Made by a program: the position numbers and the translations under genes. Below the pieces are notes generated by a model. That model was not told where the DNA came from. It saw only the letters and a program-made list of their open reading frames with translations, and made no database searches. Below are positions 25,079 through 34,016 of a stretch of 39,021 nucleotides of DNA, in pieces; position 1 is the stretch's first letter, and the number at the start of each line of letters is the position of its first letter. Source of the DNA: Methanoregula sp. (GTDB lineage Archaea; Halobacteriota; Methanomicrobia; Methanomicrobiales; Methanospirillaceae); contig JAJRBZ010000047.1 in the NCBI GenBank assembly GCA_028679185.1, positions 1 to 39,021 of the forward strand, read 5' to 3'.

Positions 25079-26593
25079 ATGAAGCGCAGCGAGCATGTCG
25101 CTATGATAGCGCATAATATAGGTGTCACGTTTAATTTCCTTGGCATGGCTTCACTGCTGCCTTTTCTTGTCCTTGTAATTTTTCGGGAATGGGATATGCT
25201 TCTTCCCATGGCCTCCGCCCCGGTGATGTTCACCATATTAGGGTATCTCCTCTCCCGTGTTCCCTACACAGATCTCACGCCAACACTTTCCGACTCACTT
25301 GTTGTGGTAGCCCTTTCCTGGTTTGCGATTGCTCTAGTCGGGGCACTCCCGTTTGTTTTTGGGCTCCACATATCGTATACCGACAGCGTTTTTGAAGCGA
25401 TGTCCGGCTGGACCGGCACTGGTTTTACGATGATAACAACCCTCGATACAACACCCAACACCCTGTTATTCTGGCGTTCGTTTACTCAGTGGATCGGCGG
25501 GATTGGTATCATAGCGTTTCGCATCTCGCTCAGCAGGAAGACGAGTGCCACACTTTTCCAGCTCTACCGTTCTGAGGGCAGAACGGAAGCGCTGATGCCC
25601 AGCGTGGTTTCTACCGGGAGAAGGATGTGGCAGATCTATCTTTTTTTAACCTTCATGTTCACAGGAATGGTCATGCTGTCGGGAACTGCACTGTGGGACT
25701 CACTGAACCTTGTCATGGTCGCTCTTGCAACCGGCGGATTTTCGATTCATGATGCCGGTATGATGTATTATAACAACCCGATGCTTGAAATGCTCCTGAT
25801 CCCTGTTATGCTTGCCGGTGCACTGCCGTTCAAGATCTATTTTCTGCTTTATCGTGGGAATATTAAAGGAATGTTTAGGGACCAGGTCTTGCAGGTGCTT
25901 CTCCTTATCGCGGCAGTCGGTTCAGCGATTACATCTCTTGATCTTTTTATATTCAACAATCTCTCTCTTGAGCAGGCAATCCGTGAAGGAACGTTCTGCG
26001 CAATATCAGGGTTCACCACAACCGGTCTTCAGAATTCTAATCCTCATCTCTGGGCAGCAATCCCCATCGCGGTCGTCACGATGATGATGCTGATTGGCGG
26101 TGCAGCCGGGAGCACTGCAGGTGGTATCAAGGTGAACCGTGTCATGCTTGCGTATGATGGCGTGAAATGGTGGTTGAAACGCTTTTTTGTATCAAGCCGG
26201 GTGCTCGTCCCGTTGAGGTTCGAGGGGCGTACATTTTCGCGGGAGATCGCCGACCTTGAGATCTCCAAAAATATGGTTGTCATCATGCTGTATATCGTCA
26301 CAATCTTTTTAAGTACCGTTATACTGATGCATCTCTACATTACGATGTTCGGGCTGAATGAGATTGTCTTTGAGGAAGTGTCGGCAATCAGCAACGTGGG
26401 ACTTGGCCTTGGCTACATCACGGCAGCAAGCCCATTCGCTGTTAAATGGATCTTTATTATTCTCATGTGGCTCGGAAGACTGGAGATTGTTCCGGTGATT
26501 ATTCTTGTTACGGGCGTCTTCAAAGGGATTCAGGACGATTTGACAAAACAGAAACCGGCACCCAAGGTATATAATCTGCAGGAACGCTATTAG
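25079..26593 (+). CDS. trkH: Trk/Ktr-type potassium transporter membrane subunit
   Basis: The 504-aa protein has the four pore-loop repeats of TrkH/KtrB, with selectivity-filter glycines in SGWTGTGFTMIT, ALATGGFSIHD, SGFTTTGLQ and ISNVGLGLG. About ten transmembrane helices and the conserved QWIGGIGII and GGAAGSTAGGIK are also present. TrkH channels need a cytoplasmic nucleotide-binding TrkA subunit; none is in this window, so it must be elsewhere if the system works. It is divergent from the AI-2E/kup pair. Confidence 0.92.
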   Translation: MKRSEHVAMIAHNIGVTFNFLGMASLLPFLVLVIFREWDMLLPMASAPVMFTILGYLLSRVPYTDLTPTLSDSLVVVALSWFAIALVGALPFVFGLHISYTDSVFEAMSGWTGTGFTMITTLDTTPNTLLFWRSFTQWIGGIGIIAFRISLSRKTSATLFQLYRSEGRTEALMPSVVSTGRRMWQIYLFLTFMFTGMVMLSGTALWDSLNLVMVALATGGFSIHDAGMMYYNNPMLEMLLIPVMLAGALPFKIYFLLYRGNIKGMFRDQVLQVLLLIAAVGSAITSLDLFIFNNLSLEQAIREGTFCAISGFTTTGLQNSNPHLWAAIPIAVVTMMMLIGGAAGSTAGGIKVNRVMLAYDGVKWWLKRFFVSSRVLVPLRFEGRTFSREIADLEISKNMVVIMLYIVTIFLSTVILMHLYITMFGLNEIVFEEVSAISNVGLGLGYITAASPFAVKWIFIILMWLGRLEIVPVIILVTGVFKGIQDDLTKQKPAPKVYNLQERY

Positions 26594-29500
26594 AGAAGAT
26601 ACATTATCCGATCACGCCGCCGCTTCCTGCCATACAGGAATACAGCAACTGCAAGGATTACCAGCCCTGCTGAAAGCAACGCATTTTTTACTGCCATATC
26701 AATGATCCAGAGAATCATTCCCGAGAAGGTGGACATTGCTGTTGGAGGCGGCGGAGCGACAACGCTGGTGGGTATCTGGGTCGGTATATTGGTTACTGTA
26801 CGATTCTGTACCGGAGCAACTTCTTTGGAAAATAACGCAAAAAAGCAGAAATGCGATATCTGTGCAGAGACAATACCGGTGTTCGGGTTGTAACTGGTAG
26901 GTACATCCTGCCATGTGTTGTCATTTCGATCATATGTTTTTACCATAAAGTCCTGTCCCCAGTGTGCCTGAGGGACTATGAAATCGAGAGAAACTGATGG
27001 TGAGAACGTACAGGTATCCGGCTGCAGATCGTATGTCTCCCCTAGAGGAGTAAACGGGGAACCTGCTGGTAAAGCAGGTACGGTATCCTGAGGAATTGCC
27101 TTGATTGTTACAGATGAGAGCGGATTTCCTTCACTGTCCAGTGCTAAAACTCCTTCCCCGATGCTGACAGTAGCGATCCCGTCAGTTGACTGCAGTATGG
27201 TCTTCTGAGTTATGACTCCCTGGGCGTTTGAGTAGAGTTTGCCGGTTTTTCCCGGATCGGGGAGTGAGGGAGTTGTAATCACAGGTGCCGGTGTAGTCAG
27301 GACAACAACCGGTCCTCCTTCTGATCCACTTCCTGATCCCGTATGAGAGGCAACTGAGAGGGTAAGGAGCTGTATGGGGTTACCGTTACCGGAGACTTGT
27401 GCAAGTCCAAAAGTCGAGAAATAAAGTGGTACTTCAGCAGTAAAAAAATCCATGTCCCCCGCCCGGTTGCGGGTTGGTTTAAGACCGATACCCATGGTGT
27501 TGCCCAGAGAATCGTAACCGGTTCCGATGATTATAACAGGAGTGGTTGGTGTTTCCTGAATTGAATCGTACCATAGTGAACTTATGCTCATGTTTATTGT
27601 AGCAGTTCCCTGGCCAAATAGGGGATTTTTTGTAATGCGAGCGGTAAACGGGATGGTACTGACCGTAGTAGACCCGGTCGGAGGGATCAGGGAGGCAAAA
27701 TACTCAAAGGTAGCAATATCAGCGGGGATCGCACCTTCCCATAGCTCACTGGTGATGGTGGATCGGGCAGGGTAATTGGTATCGCTGAATTTATAATTCA
27801 CCCCAATCTGATGGGTTAAGTTGGTCGCCGTCAGGTCCCTTGTATGGAAATAAACTGTGGAAAAGTTGCCGATAATTGTCTGGTTTGCCAGTTCATTAAA
27901 ACCTGTTTCATCGGATGAAACAAAGGAAATATTCTGCCAGCCATATTCTTCAGGAGGTTCGGATGCAAAGAAAGACCAGTCGGCATCTGCACTATAGGAA
28001 CTCAGGAGTGAACCGTTGTAAACAACAAATGGTTTACGATATCTTTGATCAGTAGTTATTCCCTTTATAGGAAGTACTGAGATCTCCGATGCACCGATCA
28101 GGGTCCGGATATAATCAGTCTGCGTTTTTGTATTGGTAATGCCACTGCCGAACGTATTGTTGACGGTGAGCGATACGGTATACGAGAATCCTGGTTGGTT
28201 ATAGACATGACTCGGATTCTGCTCGGTTGAAGTGGTGCCATCACCAAAATCCCAGATCCAGCTTTTTGGCCCTCCACATGAGGTGTCCGTGAAGTGGACT
28301 GTGAGTGGAGTGAACCCATAGAGTGGTGCTGCGGAAAAATCGGCTTCCGGTGGAGCGTCAATATATATTTTATACTTACAGATATCCGGCGAAATATTCC
28401 TGCAGAGTGCATTCCCCACAGTAAGTTTCACCGGATAAATACCGGCACTGACAAACTGGTGGGTCACCGGAACGACCGGATTAAGGCTCCAGGGAGAACC
28501 ATCACTGAAATTCCATGAGTGGTAGAGGACCGGAGTTCCTTGTGTAGTTTCTGTAAAGGTTACCGATAGCCCGGGTGATCCGGAAGCAGGTGTTGCCGAA
28601 AAACCTGCAGCCGGGCATGCAACAGCAGGGCCAAGCGTGAACAGGAAAATATCCTGGTCGCTTTGACCAGCCCGGGAATCTGCCCATACAATCCGGGAGT
28701 CGTATATGTCAGGATTCATCTGCGATCCGGACAGGTTGTTGGGTGCGACCCATGTCTCAGTTCCGGTCAGGAGATCATAGAGATAGATATCAGGCAATGC
28801 AACAGGACGCCGATAATCTTCAACAACAACTTTGTTATCATTGATCGAGGGGTGAAGCTGATCGAATGGGGTTGCAGTCAGCGGTGTCAGGCGGGTTATT
28901 GCACCCTTATCGAATACATGAATATGGATTTTGTCATCTGTAAGATTGGTTGCTTCCCAGACAATTTTTTCGCCGTAGTTATGGGGGAAAGTTTCCTGGT
29001 AAAATTGTTCAGAGACAGGAACAGCGGTATCAGTACTCAGGTTATACAGCCAGATATCAGAGGGGGAATTAAGGGCATTACCGGTCCAGTTTTCGTAAAC
29101 AATGTAATCCTGATAGATTTCCGGATGCTTCTGGTCTCCATCACCATACACAATGAGTTCCGGTTGTAATCCGCTGTTTCTTACAACAGAAATATCCCAG
29201 TTACTGTTGGTTACATTGTAGTCCTGCCAGACAATTGTGTTCCCGGAAATCTTGGGATAATTGTATTCATAATTCATCGAATCATAGTAACCATTATACT
29301 CGTTCCGGGTAAGGGAAGTTGTGTCATAGTTGACGATCTTTGAATCGCTCCCCAAAAAGTCGGGCTCTGCCCAGACGACAGTATTCCCGTAAATTGACGG
29401 ATGATATTGATAATTTGGAGAAGGATTAAGCGGATATTCCTCTCCCGATGCAAGGTCGTAGAGATAAATCTGGCTTATGAATGAATCCCGGATGTCCTCC

Positions 29501-29661
29501 CAGACGATTTTATCCCCGGAGATTGCCGGAGCTGACCCAAGCGCAGCGGTCGGGCGTGTAGTGATGGGCGTCTCCGTGCCATTGGGAAGAGCGGAGGTAA
29601 AGCTGGTGAGGGAAGCGAGAAAAAGCAGTACTATAATGAGAATCATTCTCATTTCTCTCAT
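26590..29661 (-). CDS. large PKD-domain cell-surface protein
   Basis: About 1023 aa. The signal peptide (MREMRMILIIVLLFLASLTS) is followed by a TolB-like beta-propeller (about residues 25-340) with repeated SGNTIVWQD / DKIVWEDIR motifs. Two PKD domains follow (FSATPASGSPGLSVTFTETT; FSAAPLYGFTPLTVHFTDTS with WDFGDGTTST), then a 250-residue region typical of Methanomicrobiales surface proteins and a Thr/Pro-rich spacer. A C-terminal helix with a basic end (LVILAVAVFLYGRKRRRDR) anchors it. ATG 29661 was chosen because it begins the signal peptide and GGGAGGAGTG lies about 11 nt upstream; an ATG at 29715 is possible. Its stop overlaps that of trkH. Likely in the envelope, in adhesion or S-layer association. 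Confidence 0.8.
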   Translation of the reverse strand: MREMRMILIIVLLFLASLTSFTSALPNGTETPITTRPTAALGSAPAISGDKIVWEDIRDSFISQIYLYDLASGEEYPLNPSPNYQYHPSIYGNTVVWAEPDFLGSDSKIVNYDTTSLTRNEYNGYYDSMNYEYNYPKISGNTIVWQDYNVTNSNWDISVVRNSGLQPELIVYGDGDQKHPEIYQDYIVYENWTGNALNSPSDIWLYNLSTDTAVPVSEQFYQETFPHNYGEKIVWEATNLTDDKIHIHVFDKGAITRLTPLTATPFDQLHPSINDNKVVVEDYRRPVALPDIYLYDLLTGTETWVAPNNLSGSQMNPDIYDSRIVWADSRAGQSDQDIFLFTLGPAVACPAAGFSATPASGSPGLSVTFTETTQGTPVLYHSWNFSDGSPWSLNPVVPVTHQFVSAGIYPVKLTVGNALCRNISPDICKYKIYIDAPPEADFSAAPLYGFTPLTVHFTDTSCGGPKSWIWDFGDGTTSTEQNPSHVYNQPGFSYTVSLTVNNTFGSGITNTKTQTDYIRTLIGASEISVLPIKGITTDQRYRKPFVVYNGSLLSSYSADADWSFFASEPPEEYGWQNISFVSSDETGFNELANQTIIGNFSTVYFHTRDLTATNLTHQIGVNYKFSDTNYPARSTITSELWEGAIPADIATFEYFASLIPPTGSTTVSTIPFTARITKNPLFGQGTATINMSISSLWYDSIQETPTTPVIIIGTGYDSLGNTMGIGLKPTRNRAGDMDFFTAEVPLYFSTFGLAQVSGNGNPIQLLTLSVASHTGSGSGSEGGPVVVLTTPAPVITTPSLPDPGKTGKLYSNAQGVITQKTILQSTDGIATVSIGEGVLALDSEGNPLSSVTIKAIPQDTVPALPAGSPFTPLGETYDLQPDTCTFSPSVSLDFIVPQAHWGQDFMVKTYDRNDNTWQDVPTSYNPNTGIVSAQISHFCFFALFSKEVAPVQNRTVTNIPTQIPTSVVAPPPPTAMSTFSGMILWIIDMAVKNALLSAGLVILAVAVFLYGRKRRRDRIMYLL

Positions 29662-29773
29662 TTTTGCCGGTTCACTCCTCCCGTTAACGACAGAATGCAG
29701 CTTCATATTTTCCATCTCGACCGCGGAACTACGTTACCTCTGCATCATTGCTGCTGGTCATGCAATTATCTGA

Positions 29774-30886
29774 TTACGGGTAAACCCAGCCGAATCCCTT
29801 GAAGTAATCCTTGAATACACTTGCCTTGAGGCCAAATATTGCATCATTCGAAGTGGCAAGGTCAGTAGTCTGGTACCAGGCTCCTGATGCCAGCGCACCG
29901 GGGGGCAATCCTGTAGGATTAGGGTCTGTCTGACCCCACGGATTTCGCATGACAATATAATATGGGGAAATGACACCAAGGACAGAATATGAGTGGTTGC
30001 CGACAATCGTTGCATCAGTGTATGTTATACCTGCAGGGGGGGTCTGTATTCTTGGATCATAAGTATACGCGACCATGGGCTTTGCGGTTATCCTGTAAGG
30101 GCCGGCATTTTTACATGCTGAATTAATCTTATTGTAAATATCAGATGCATTGGTGAAATTTACTGTTGAGTACCTTGATGCCGTGCTTGTGACAGGATTA
30201 GTCCCTGGTAATGGTTTATATGTCGTAAATTTCCGACCGGTGAGATTCATGAGGGCAAGTATAGGATCACCCGTGCATATTTTTGAATAATCTGGTTTAT
30301 CTGACTTGTTTCCTACCCAACTGGCAAATGCTTTTTCATACATTGCGATCCAGATCTCTCCTGCAGTTAATGATTTTGAGTAATGGTAAATGTTATTTGA
30401 ATCCAAGGGAAGGAGATTTGTAATAGAAAACTGTGGATCGGCGATAGGTGCTAATCCCTCGGACGCTGGAGGCTTATAGAATGTATAGTAGTATGGCAGA
30501 CTGGGTTTGTCTGGAATGAGAATTGGTTCGGAAAAAGCTACTGATGTGAGAGCGGCAATGAAGAAACAGTCAGGAAGATCTCCCTGTACCGGATCTTTGA
30601 ATAACCGGCTCGTAACAGTGTAGTTGCTACCTGCCGGATTTGGAGCCCATGTAGGACTCGAAACCGGAGCGCATGGCCTCATATCACCGGTCTTCACAAA
30701 AAGAGGAGATTCATTTTTAGGATCGAAAAGCTTTTCATAGGGCATATCTAAAGCGTCTGCAAGTTTTCTTCTTTTTTGCTCCGGTTCCATTTTATTCCAT
30801 TCTATCTTTTCACCTTTTTTGAATTCGGCAATAGCGAAAGGATTTCTCGCTCCGATAACCAATGGTGTTTCAACTTCATCGGGCAT
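29774..30886 (-). CDS. calpain-like (family C2) cysteine protease
   Basis: The 370-aa protein shows the complete calpain catalytic set in order: Gln101 and Cys107 in QGDLPDCFFIAALTSVA, His298 in VGNHSYSVLGV, and Asn315 in VMRNPWGQTDP. The ~240 residues between Cys and His contain LTAGEIWIAMYEKAFASWVG, a typical calpain core segment. There is no signal peptide and no EF-hand or C2-like domain. Calpain cores are known mainly from eukaryotes and scattered bacteria. The start at 30886 has GAGGTTG nearby and an AT-rich TATA-like ATTATATATT upstream. Its neighbour is a surface protein, but there is no evidence that it is the substrate. Confidence 0.8.
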   Translation of the reverse strand: MPDEVETPLVIGARNPFAIAEFKKGEKIEWNKMEPEQKRRKLADALDMPYEKLFDPKNESPLFVKTGDMRPCAPVSSPTWAPNPAGSNYTVTSRLFKDPVQGDLPDCFFIAALTSVAFSEPILIPDKPSLPYYYTFYKPPASEGLAPIADPQFSITNLLPLDSNNIYHYSKSLTAGEIWIAMYEKAFASWVGNKSDKPDYSKICTGDPILALMNLTGRKFTTYKPLPGTNPVTSTASRYSTVNFTNASDIYNKINSACKNAGPYRITAKPMVAYTYDPRIQTPPAGITYTDATIVGNHSYSVLGVISPYYIVMRNPWGQTDPNPTGLPPGALASGAWYQTTDLATSNDAIFGLKASVFKDYFKGFGWVYP

Positions 30887-30915
30887 AGGTTTTCAACCTC
30901 ACGTGTTAATCAGAT

Positions 30916-31221
30916 TCACAATATATAATATTTATGTATGAAAATTATTAATATTTTAGATAACATATGTGACGTTCCCGTCTCAGTGGAAAATGAGAAA
31001 GTGTAAAGACATTCGAGCAGGTGAGACACAACAATGTCGGGCACCACTTTGGTCGCCTGCCTGAATGGTCTATTTTGTTTCACAGGTGCATCGATTGCAG
31101 TGATGACACATGGTTTGATGGATGCACCACAGACATAAATGATGTTTGCATTCACCGTATTACAGGTTATTAAAAAAAGACTATCATCCTGCTTAAGGTT
31201 CAACGCAATCAACTGCCTCAC
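30916..31221 (-). CDS. doubtful 101-aa hypothetical ORF in the calpain-traB gap
   Basis: The 457-nt gap between the protease and traB holds a 101-codon minus-strand frame. The middle (VCGASIKPCVITAIDAPVKQ) looks protein-like, but no ribosome binding site, domain or neighbour supports it, and its end runs into the AT-rich protease promoter. I rate it as possibly spurious or decayed. The right part of the gap holds the traB promoter, with CATATAAAAA at about 31276-31285. Confidence 0.25.
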   Translation of the reverse strand: MRQLIALNLKQDDSLFLITCNTVNANIIYVCGASIKPCVITAIDAPVKQNRPFRQATKVVPDIVVSHLLECLYTFSFSTETGTSHMLSKILIIFIHKYYIL

Positions 31222-31343
31222 TAAATTCAGGACATGCAGTAAATGTTGATAATGTGACTACCGCGTGAACCGGATCATATAAAAAAATCATCTCTCATAT
31301 TAATGAAGATGCAGCGCACATAGTTGTGGAATAACGGGGTTCA

Positions 31344-32549
31344 ATGGCAGAAATTAAGATCGTAGGGACAGCACATGTCTCACAGCAGAGTGTCGATGAA
31401 GTGCGGGCAGCAATCGAGGACTACAAGCCTGATGTCGTGGCGATTGAACTTGATTCATCCCGATTTACTGCCCTTAAAAAGCAGACCAGGGACCCATCCG
31501 TAAGCGACGTCCTTGAAGTAAAGAACTTCAACACACTTCTTGTCCAGTGGCTGCTCGCTTACCTCCAGCGCAAGATCGGTATAGACGTTGGTGTAGAACC
31601 TGGCGCCGAAATGAAAATTGCGATTGAAGAGGCAGAGAAGCGGAGCATTCCCATTGCTCTTGTTGATCGGGATATCCGCCTTACACTCCTTCGATTCTGG
31701 AGTTCACTGGGAATCCTGGAAAAGATCAGGATGTTCTGGGCGTTGATCATATCGATAGCTGAAATTGATAATGGCCAGGAAATTGATATCGAATCACTCA
31801 AAGAACAGAATGTCATCGATGCGGTGATGGAAGAATTCCGGAAATTTTCACCCAACGGAGCCCGTGCACTGATCGATGAACGCGATGCATTCATTGCTCA
31901 CCAGCTTCTCCTTTTAAAGATTCAGCGGCCTGAGGGGCGAATCCTTGCGGTTGTCGGTGCAGGGCACAGGCAGGGAATATCAGATTATCTTGACAAACCG
32001 GATTCGCTTCTCCCGTTCGATTCTCTCGTTTCCGAACCGGCATCGTTTCCATGGTCAAAAGTCTTTGGATTTGGCGTAACAGCAATATTCTTCCTTCTTC
32101 TTGCAGCAATTGCATTCTCCGGTGTTGGCTGGAATGTGCTGCTCTACGCATTTCTCTTCTGGGTCATTATTCATGGGGTGCTTGCTGCGCTTTTCACGCT
32201 TCTTGCCGGCGGGCACCTTTATTCGGCACTCACATGTTTTTGTGTTGCATGGTTTACCTCCTTAAACCCAATGATCCATGCGGGCTGGATTGGTGCATAT
32301 GTTGAAGCGAAAGTCAGGAAACCACCGATCTCGGACTTCAGGAAGATATATGAAGCCGAAACTCTGACCGATATGTCAAAAATCCCCCTTTTCCGGGTTG
32401 TTCTTGTTGCAGCCCTTGGAAATCTCGGGAGCCTCCTTGGAACTGTTCTTTACTTTATTTTTATCTTTCCGGTGCTTGGCATCGATCCCCGTATCGTAAT
32501 ATCGTCAGGGATTCACAATATGTGGGTATTTGCAACCGGCGGGATGTAA
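31344..32549 (+). CDS. TraB/PrgY family membrane protein
   Basis: The 401-aa protein has the N-terminal TraB domain (residues 1-225). It includes EIKIVGTAHVSQQSVDEVR with the conserved GTAHVS, VVAIELDSSRFTAL with an acidic residue, the mid-domain ALVDRDIRLTLLR, and the late VVGAGHRQGI. Four or five transmembrane helices follow (about 240-400). TraB/PrgY inactivates peptide pheromones in enterococci and is related to putative metalloproteases of the TIKI/EreA/GumN group. The archaeal role is unknown. A TATA-like CATATAAAAA lies about 60 nt upstream. Confidence 0.88.
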   Translation: MAEIKIVGTAHVSQQSVDEVRAAIEDYKPDVVAIELDSSRFTALKKQTRDPSVSDVLEVKNFNTLLVQWLLAYLQRKIGIDVGVEPGAEMKIAIEEAEKRSIPIALVDRDIRLTLLRFWSSLGILEKIRMFWALIISIAEIDNGQEIDIESLKEQNVIDAVMEEFRKFSPNGARALIDERDAFIAHQLLLLKIQRPEGRILAVVGAGHRQGISDYLDKPDSLLPFDSLVSEPASFPWSKVFGFGVTAIFFLLLAAIAFSGVGWNVLLYAFLFWVIIHGVLAALFTLLAGGHLYSALTCFCVAWFTSLNPMIHAGWIGAYVEAKVRKPPISDFRKIYEAETLTDMSKIPLFRVVLVAALGNLGSLLGTVLYFIFIFPVLGIDPRIVISSGIHNMWVFATGGM

Positions 32550-32563
32550 AAATTGTATGATTT

Positions 32564-32902
32564 TTATTTTTTCATTTCTGCGATCTCTTTGTCAATCCAG
32601 TCCTGAACGAGCAGTGTCAGTTCCTGACAGTTCATGTTGGCATGGTATCGGATTCTGATCTCGATTTCAAGTAAATCCAGAAGTGGCTGCACAACGGAAA
32701 AATAGGATTCAGGACAGGAAAAACCCCCTTCTTTTTTGAGCTGAAGCATTACCAGCTCGTTTAAGTGTTCGAGTTCTCCGGTAAGATCGATGATATTTTC
32801 CAGAGTCATGCCAGGTGGGACTGGAGAGAGTAATACATCGTCAGCCTCAGTTGAATTTTTTCTTGGAGAATCCTGGTCATTATCACGGTTCTGATCCGGC
32901 AT
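32564..32902 (-). CDS. 112-aa hypothetical acidic protein
   Basis: Not recognised. It has a polar, disordered-looking N-terminus (about 1-35), then helical segments (LENIIDLTGELEHLNELVML; VVQPLLDLLEIEIRIRYHAN; LTLLVQDWIDKEIAEMKK). Two Cys residues are not arranged as a metal site. ATG 32902 was chosen over ATG 32926 because AAAGGATG lies 8 nt upstream. It is convergent with traB, with a 14-nt gap. Confidence 0.6.
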   Translation of the reverse strand: MPDQNRDNDQDSPRKNSTEADDVLLSPVPPGMTLENIIDLTGELEHLNELVMLQLKKEGGFSCPESYFSVVQPLLDLLEIEIRIRYHANMNCQELTLLVQDWIDKEIAEMKK

Positions 32903-33086
32903 TGTATTGCATCCTTTGAACAACAATCATATCAGACAGCTGAGCGGCCTGTAGAAGATGGAATTTACACAACCTCTCGTCTGAAAGAATTTATATTTTC
33001 TCGTATGTGCACCAGACCAGAAAGATTATTCTCTTCTACGGCACTCTCCTCTTTGAAGCACAGGAAACATCAAAAAAAGTGATCCC

Positions 33087-33797
33087 ATGTCTAGCACGGC
33101 ACTCCTTGTTATCGAAGGATTATGGTGGACCCCTGAACAGAAGCCAAAACGCCCGTCCGTTCTGCTTTTCTTAGAAGGACTGGAAAGTTTCCGGGGTGAT
33201 TTTAACATATATTACGCTAACTTTTACGAAAAAACCGGATTCCGCAAAGCGCTTGAAGATGATTTAACCAATACCCGCGAAGACCGTCTTTTCTTATATG
33301 TCGCTGCGCATGGAACGGGTAAACGTATAGGTGGCTTAAAATCAAAAACCGGTATGAAACTTCCTGCGATGTTCAAAGCGGTGAAAAGTGCCGCCAACTA
33401 TTCAAATATTGAAGGCGTTCTCATCGGTTCCTGCAGCGTGGGGAATAATATCAATGACTTCATTTCCACAACGAAAAATTCGCACATCGCATGGATCTTC
33501 GGGTATACATGTGAGATTGGCTGGATGGCAAGTACACTTATCGATGTATCAATTTTTGAACACTTAATGAAACTCAAGAAGAGTGATCTTAAAAGCAGGA
33601 AAAAAATCCTGAATGCGTTTCAAAAAGCTCTCATGCGTTTTAATGGTGATTCGGTCCTGTGCAAGGAGAAAGGAAAAAACATCCCTTTAAAGGAGGCCAT
33701 TACACTGGTCGTCCAGCCCCGCACCCTTGGATCTAAAGCCCAGGATGAGACAAAAAATCTGCTTGAAAATCTGGGGTGGAATAATAAAATAAGGTAA
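33087..33797 (+). CDS. unknown protein with a possible caspase/CHAT-like His-Cys dyad
   Basis: The 236-aa protein is not assignable by eye to a named family. The core alternates strands and helices, with RLFLYVAAHGTGKRIGG (His75 after a hydrophobic strand) and YSNIEGVLIGSCSVGNNIND (Cys116 after a strand). That is the spacing and setting of the catalytic dyad in clan CD peptidases such as caspases and CHAT. A basic helical tail follows (LKKSDLKSRKKILNAFQKAL). GTGATCC, complementary to the 16S 3' end, sits directly before ATG 33087. It has no signal peptide or membrane segment. Protease activity is inference. Confidence 0.5.
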   Translation: MSSTALLVIEGLWWTPEQKPKRPSVLLFLEGLESFRGDFNIYYANFYEKTGFRKALEDDLTNTREDRLFLYVAAHGTGKRIGGLKSKTGMKLPAMFKAVKSAANYSNIEGVLIGSCSVGNNINDFISTTKNSHIAWIFGYTCEIGWMASTLIDVSIFEHLMKLKKSDLKSRKKILNAFQKALMRFNGDSVLCKEKGKNIPLKEAITLVVQPRTLGSKAQDETKNLLENLGWNNKIR

Positions 33798-33937
33798 TCG
33801 GGCACTATTTTCATTAATCGTCCCACCTCCTCTTACCCTTCCATCCATGTGATCATCGCTGTTACTCTGATAGCACTGCAATCCTTTTTTGCATGCTCCC
33901 CTGCTATCAGTCAAAAAAAAGAAAATCTTCACCCTCC

Positions 33938-33992
33938 AAAAAAAAAATGCAACCGCAGACAGGGATAACAGAATGCCTTCTGTTATTCTGTT
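33938..33992 (-). terminator. terminator downstream of pan
   Basis: An inverted repeat AACAGAAT/ATTCTGTT (33967-33974 with 33985-33992) is followed, in the minus-strand direction, by a run of ten T residues (A-run 33939-33948 on the plus strand). It lies just past the pan stop. Confidence 0.55.
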
Positions 33993-34016
33993 GCCTGATA
34001 ATTAAAAAAAAGTTTT

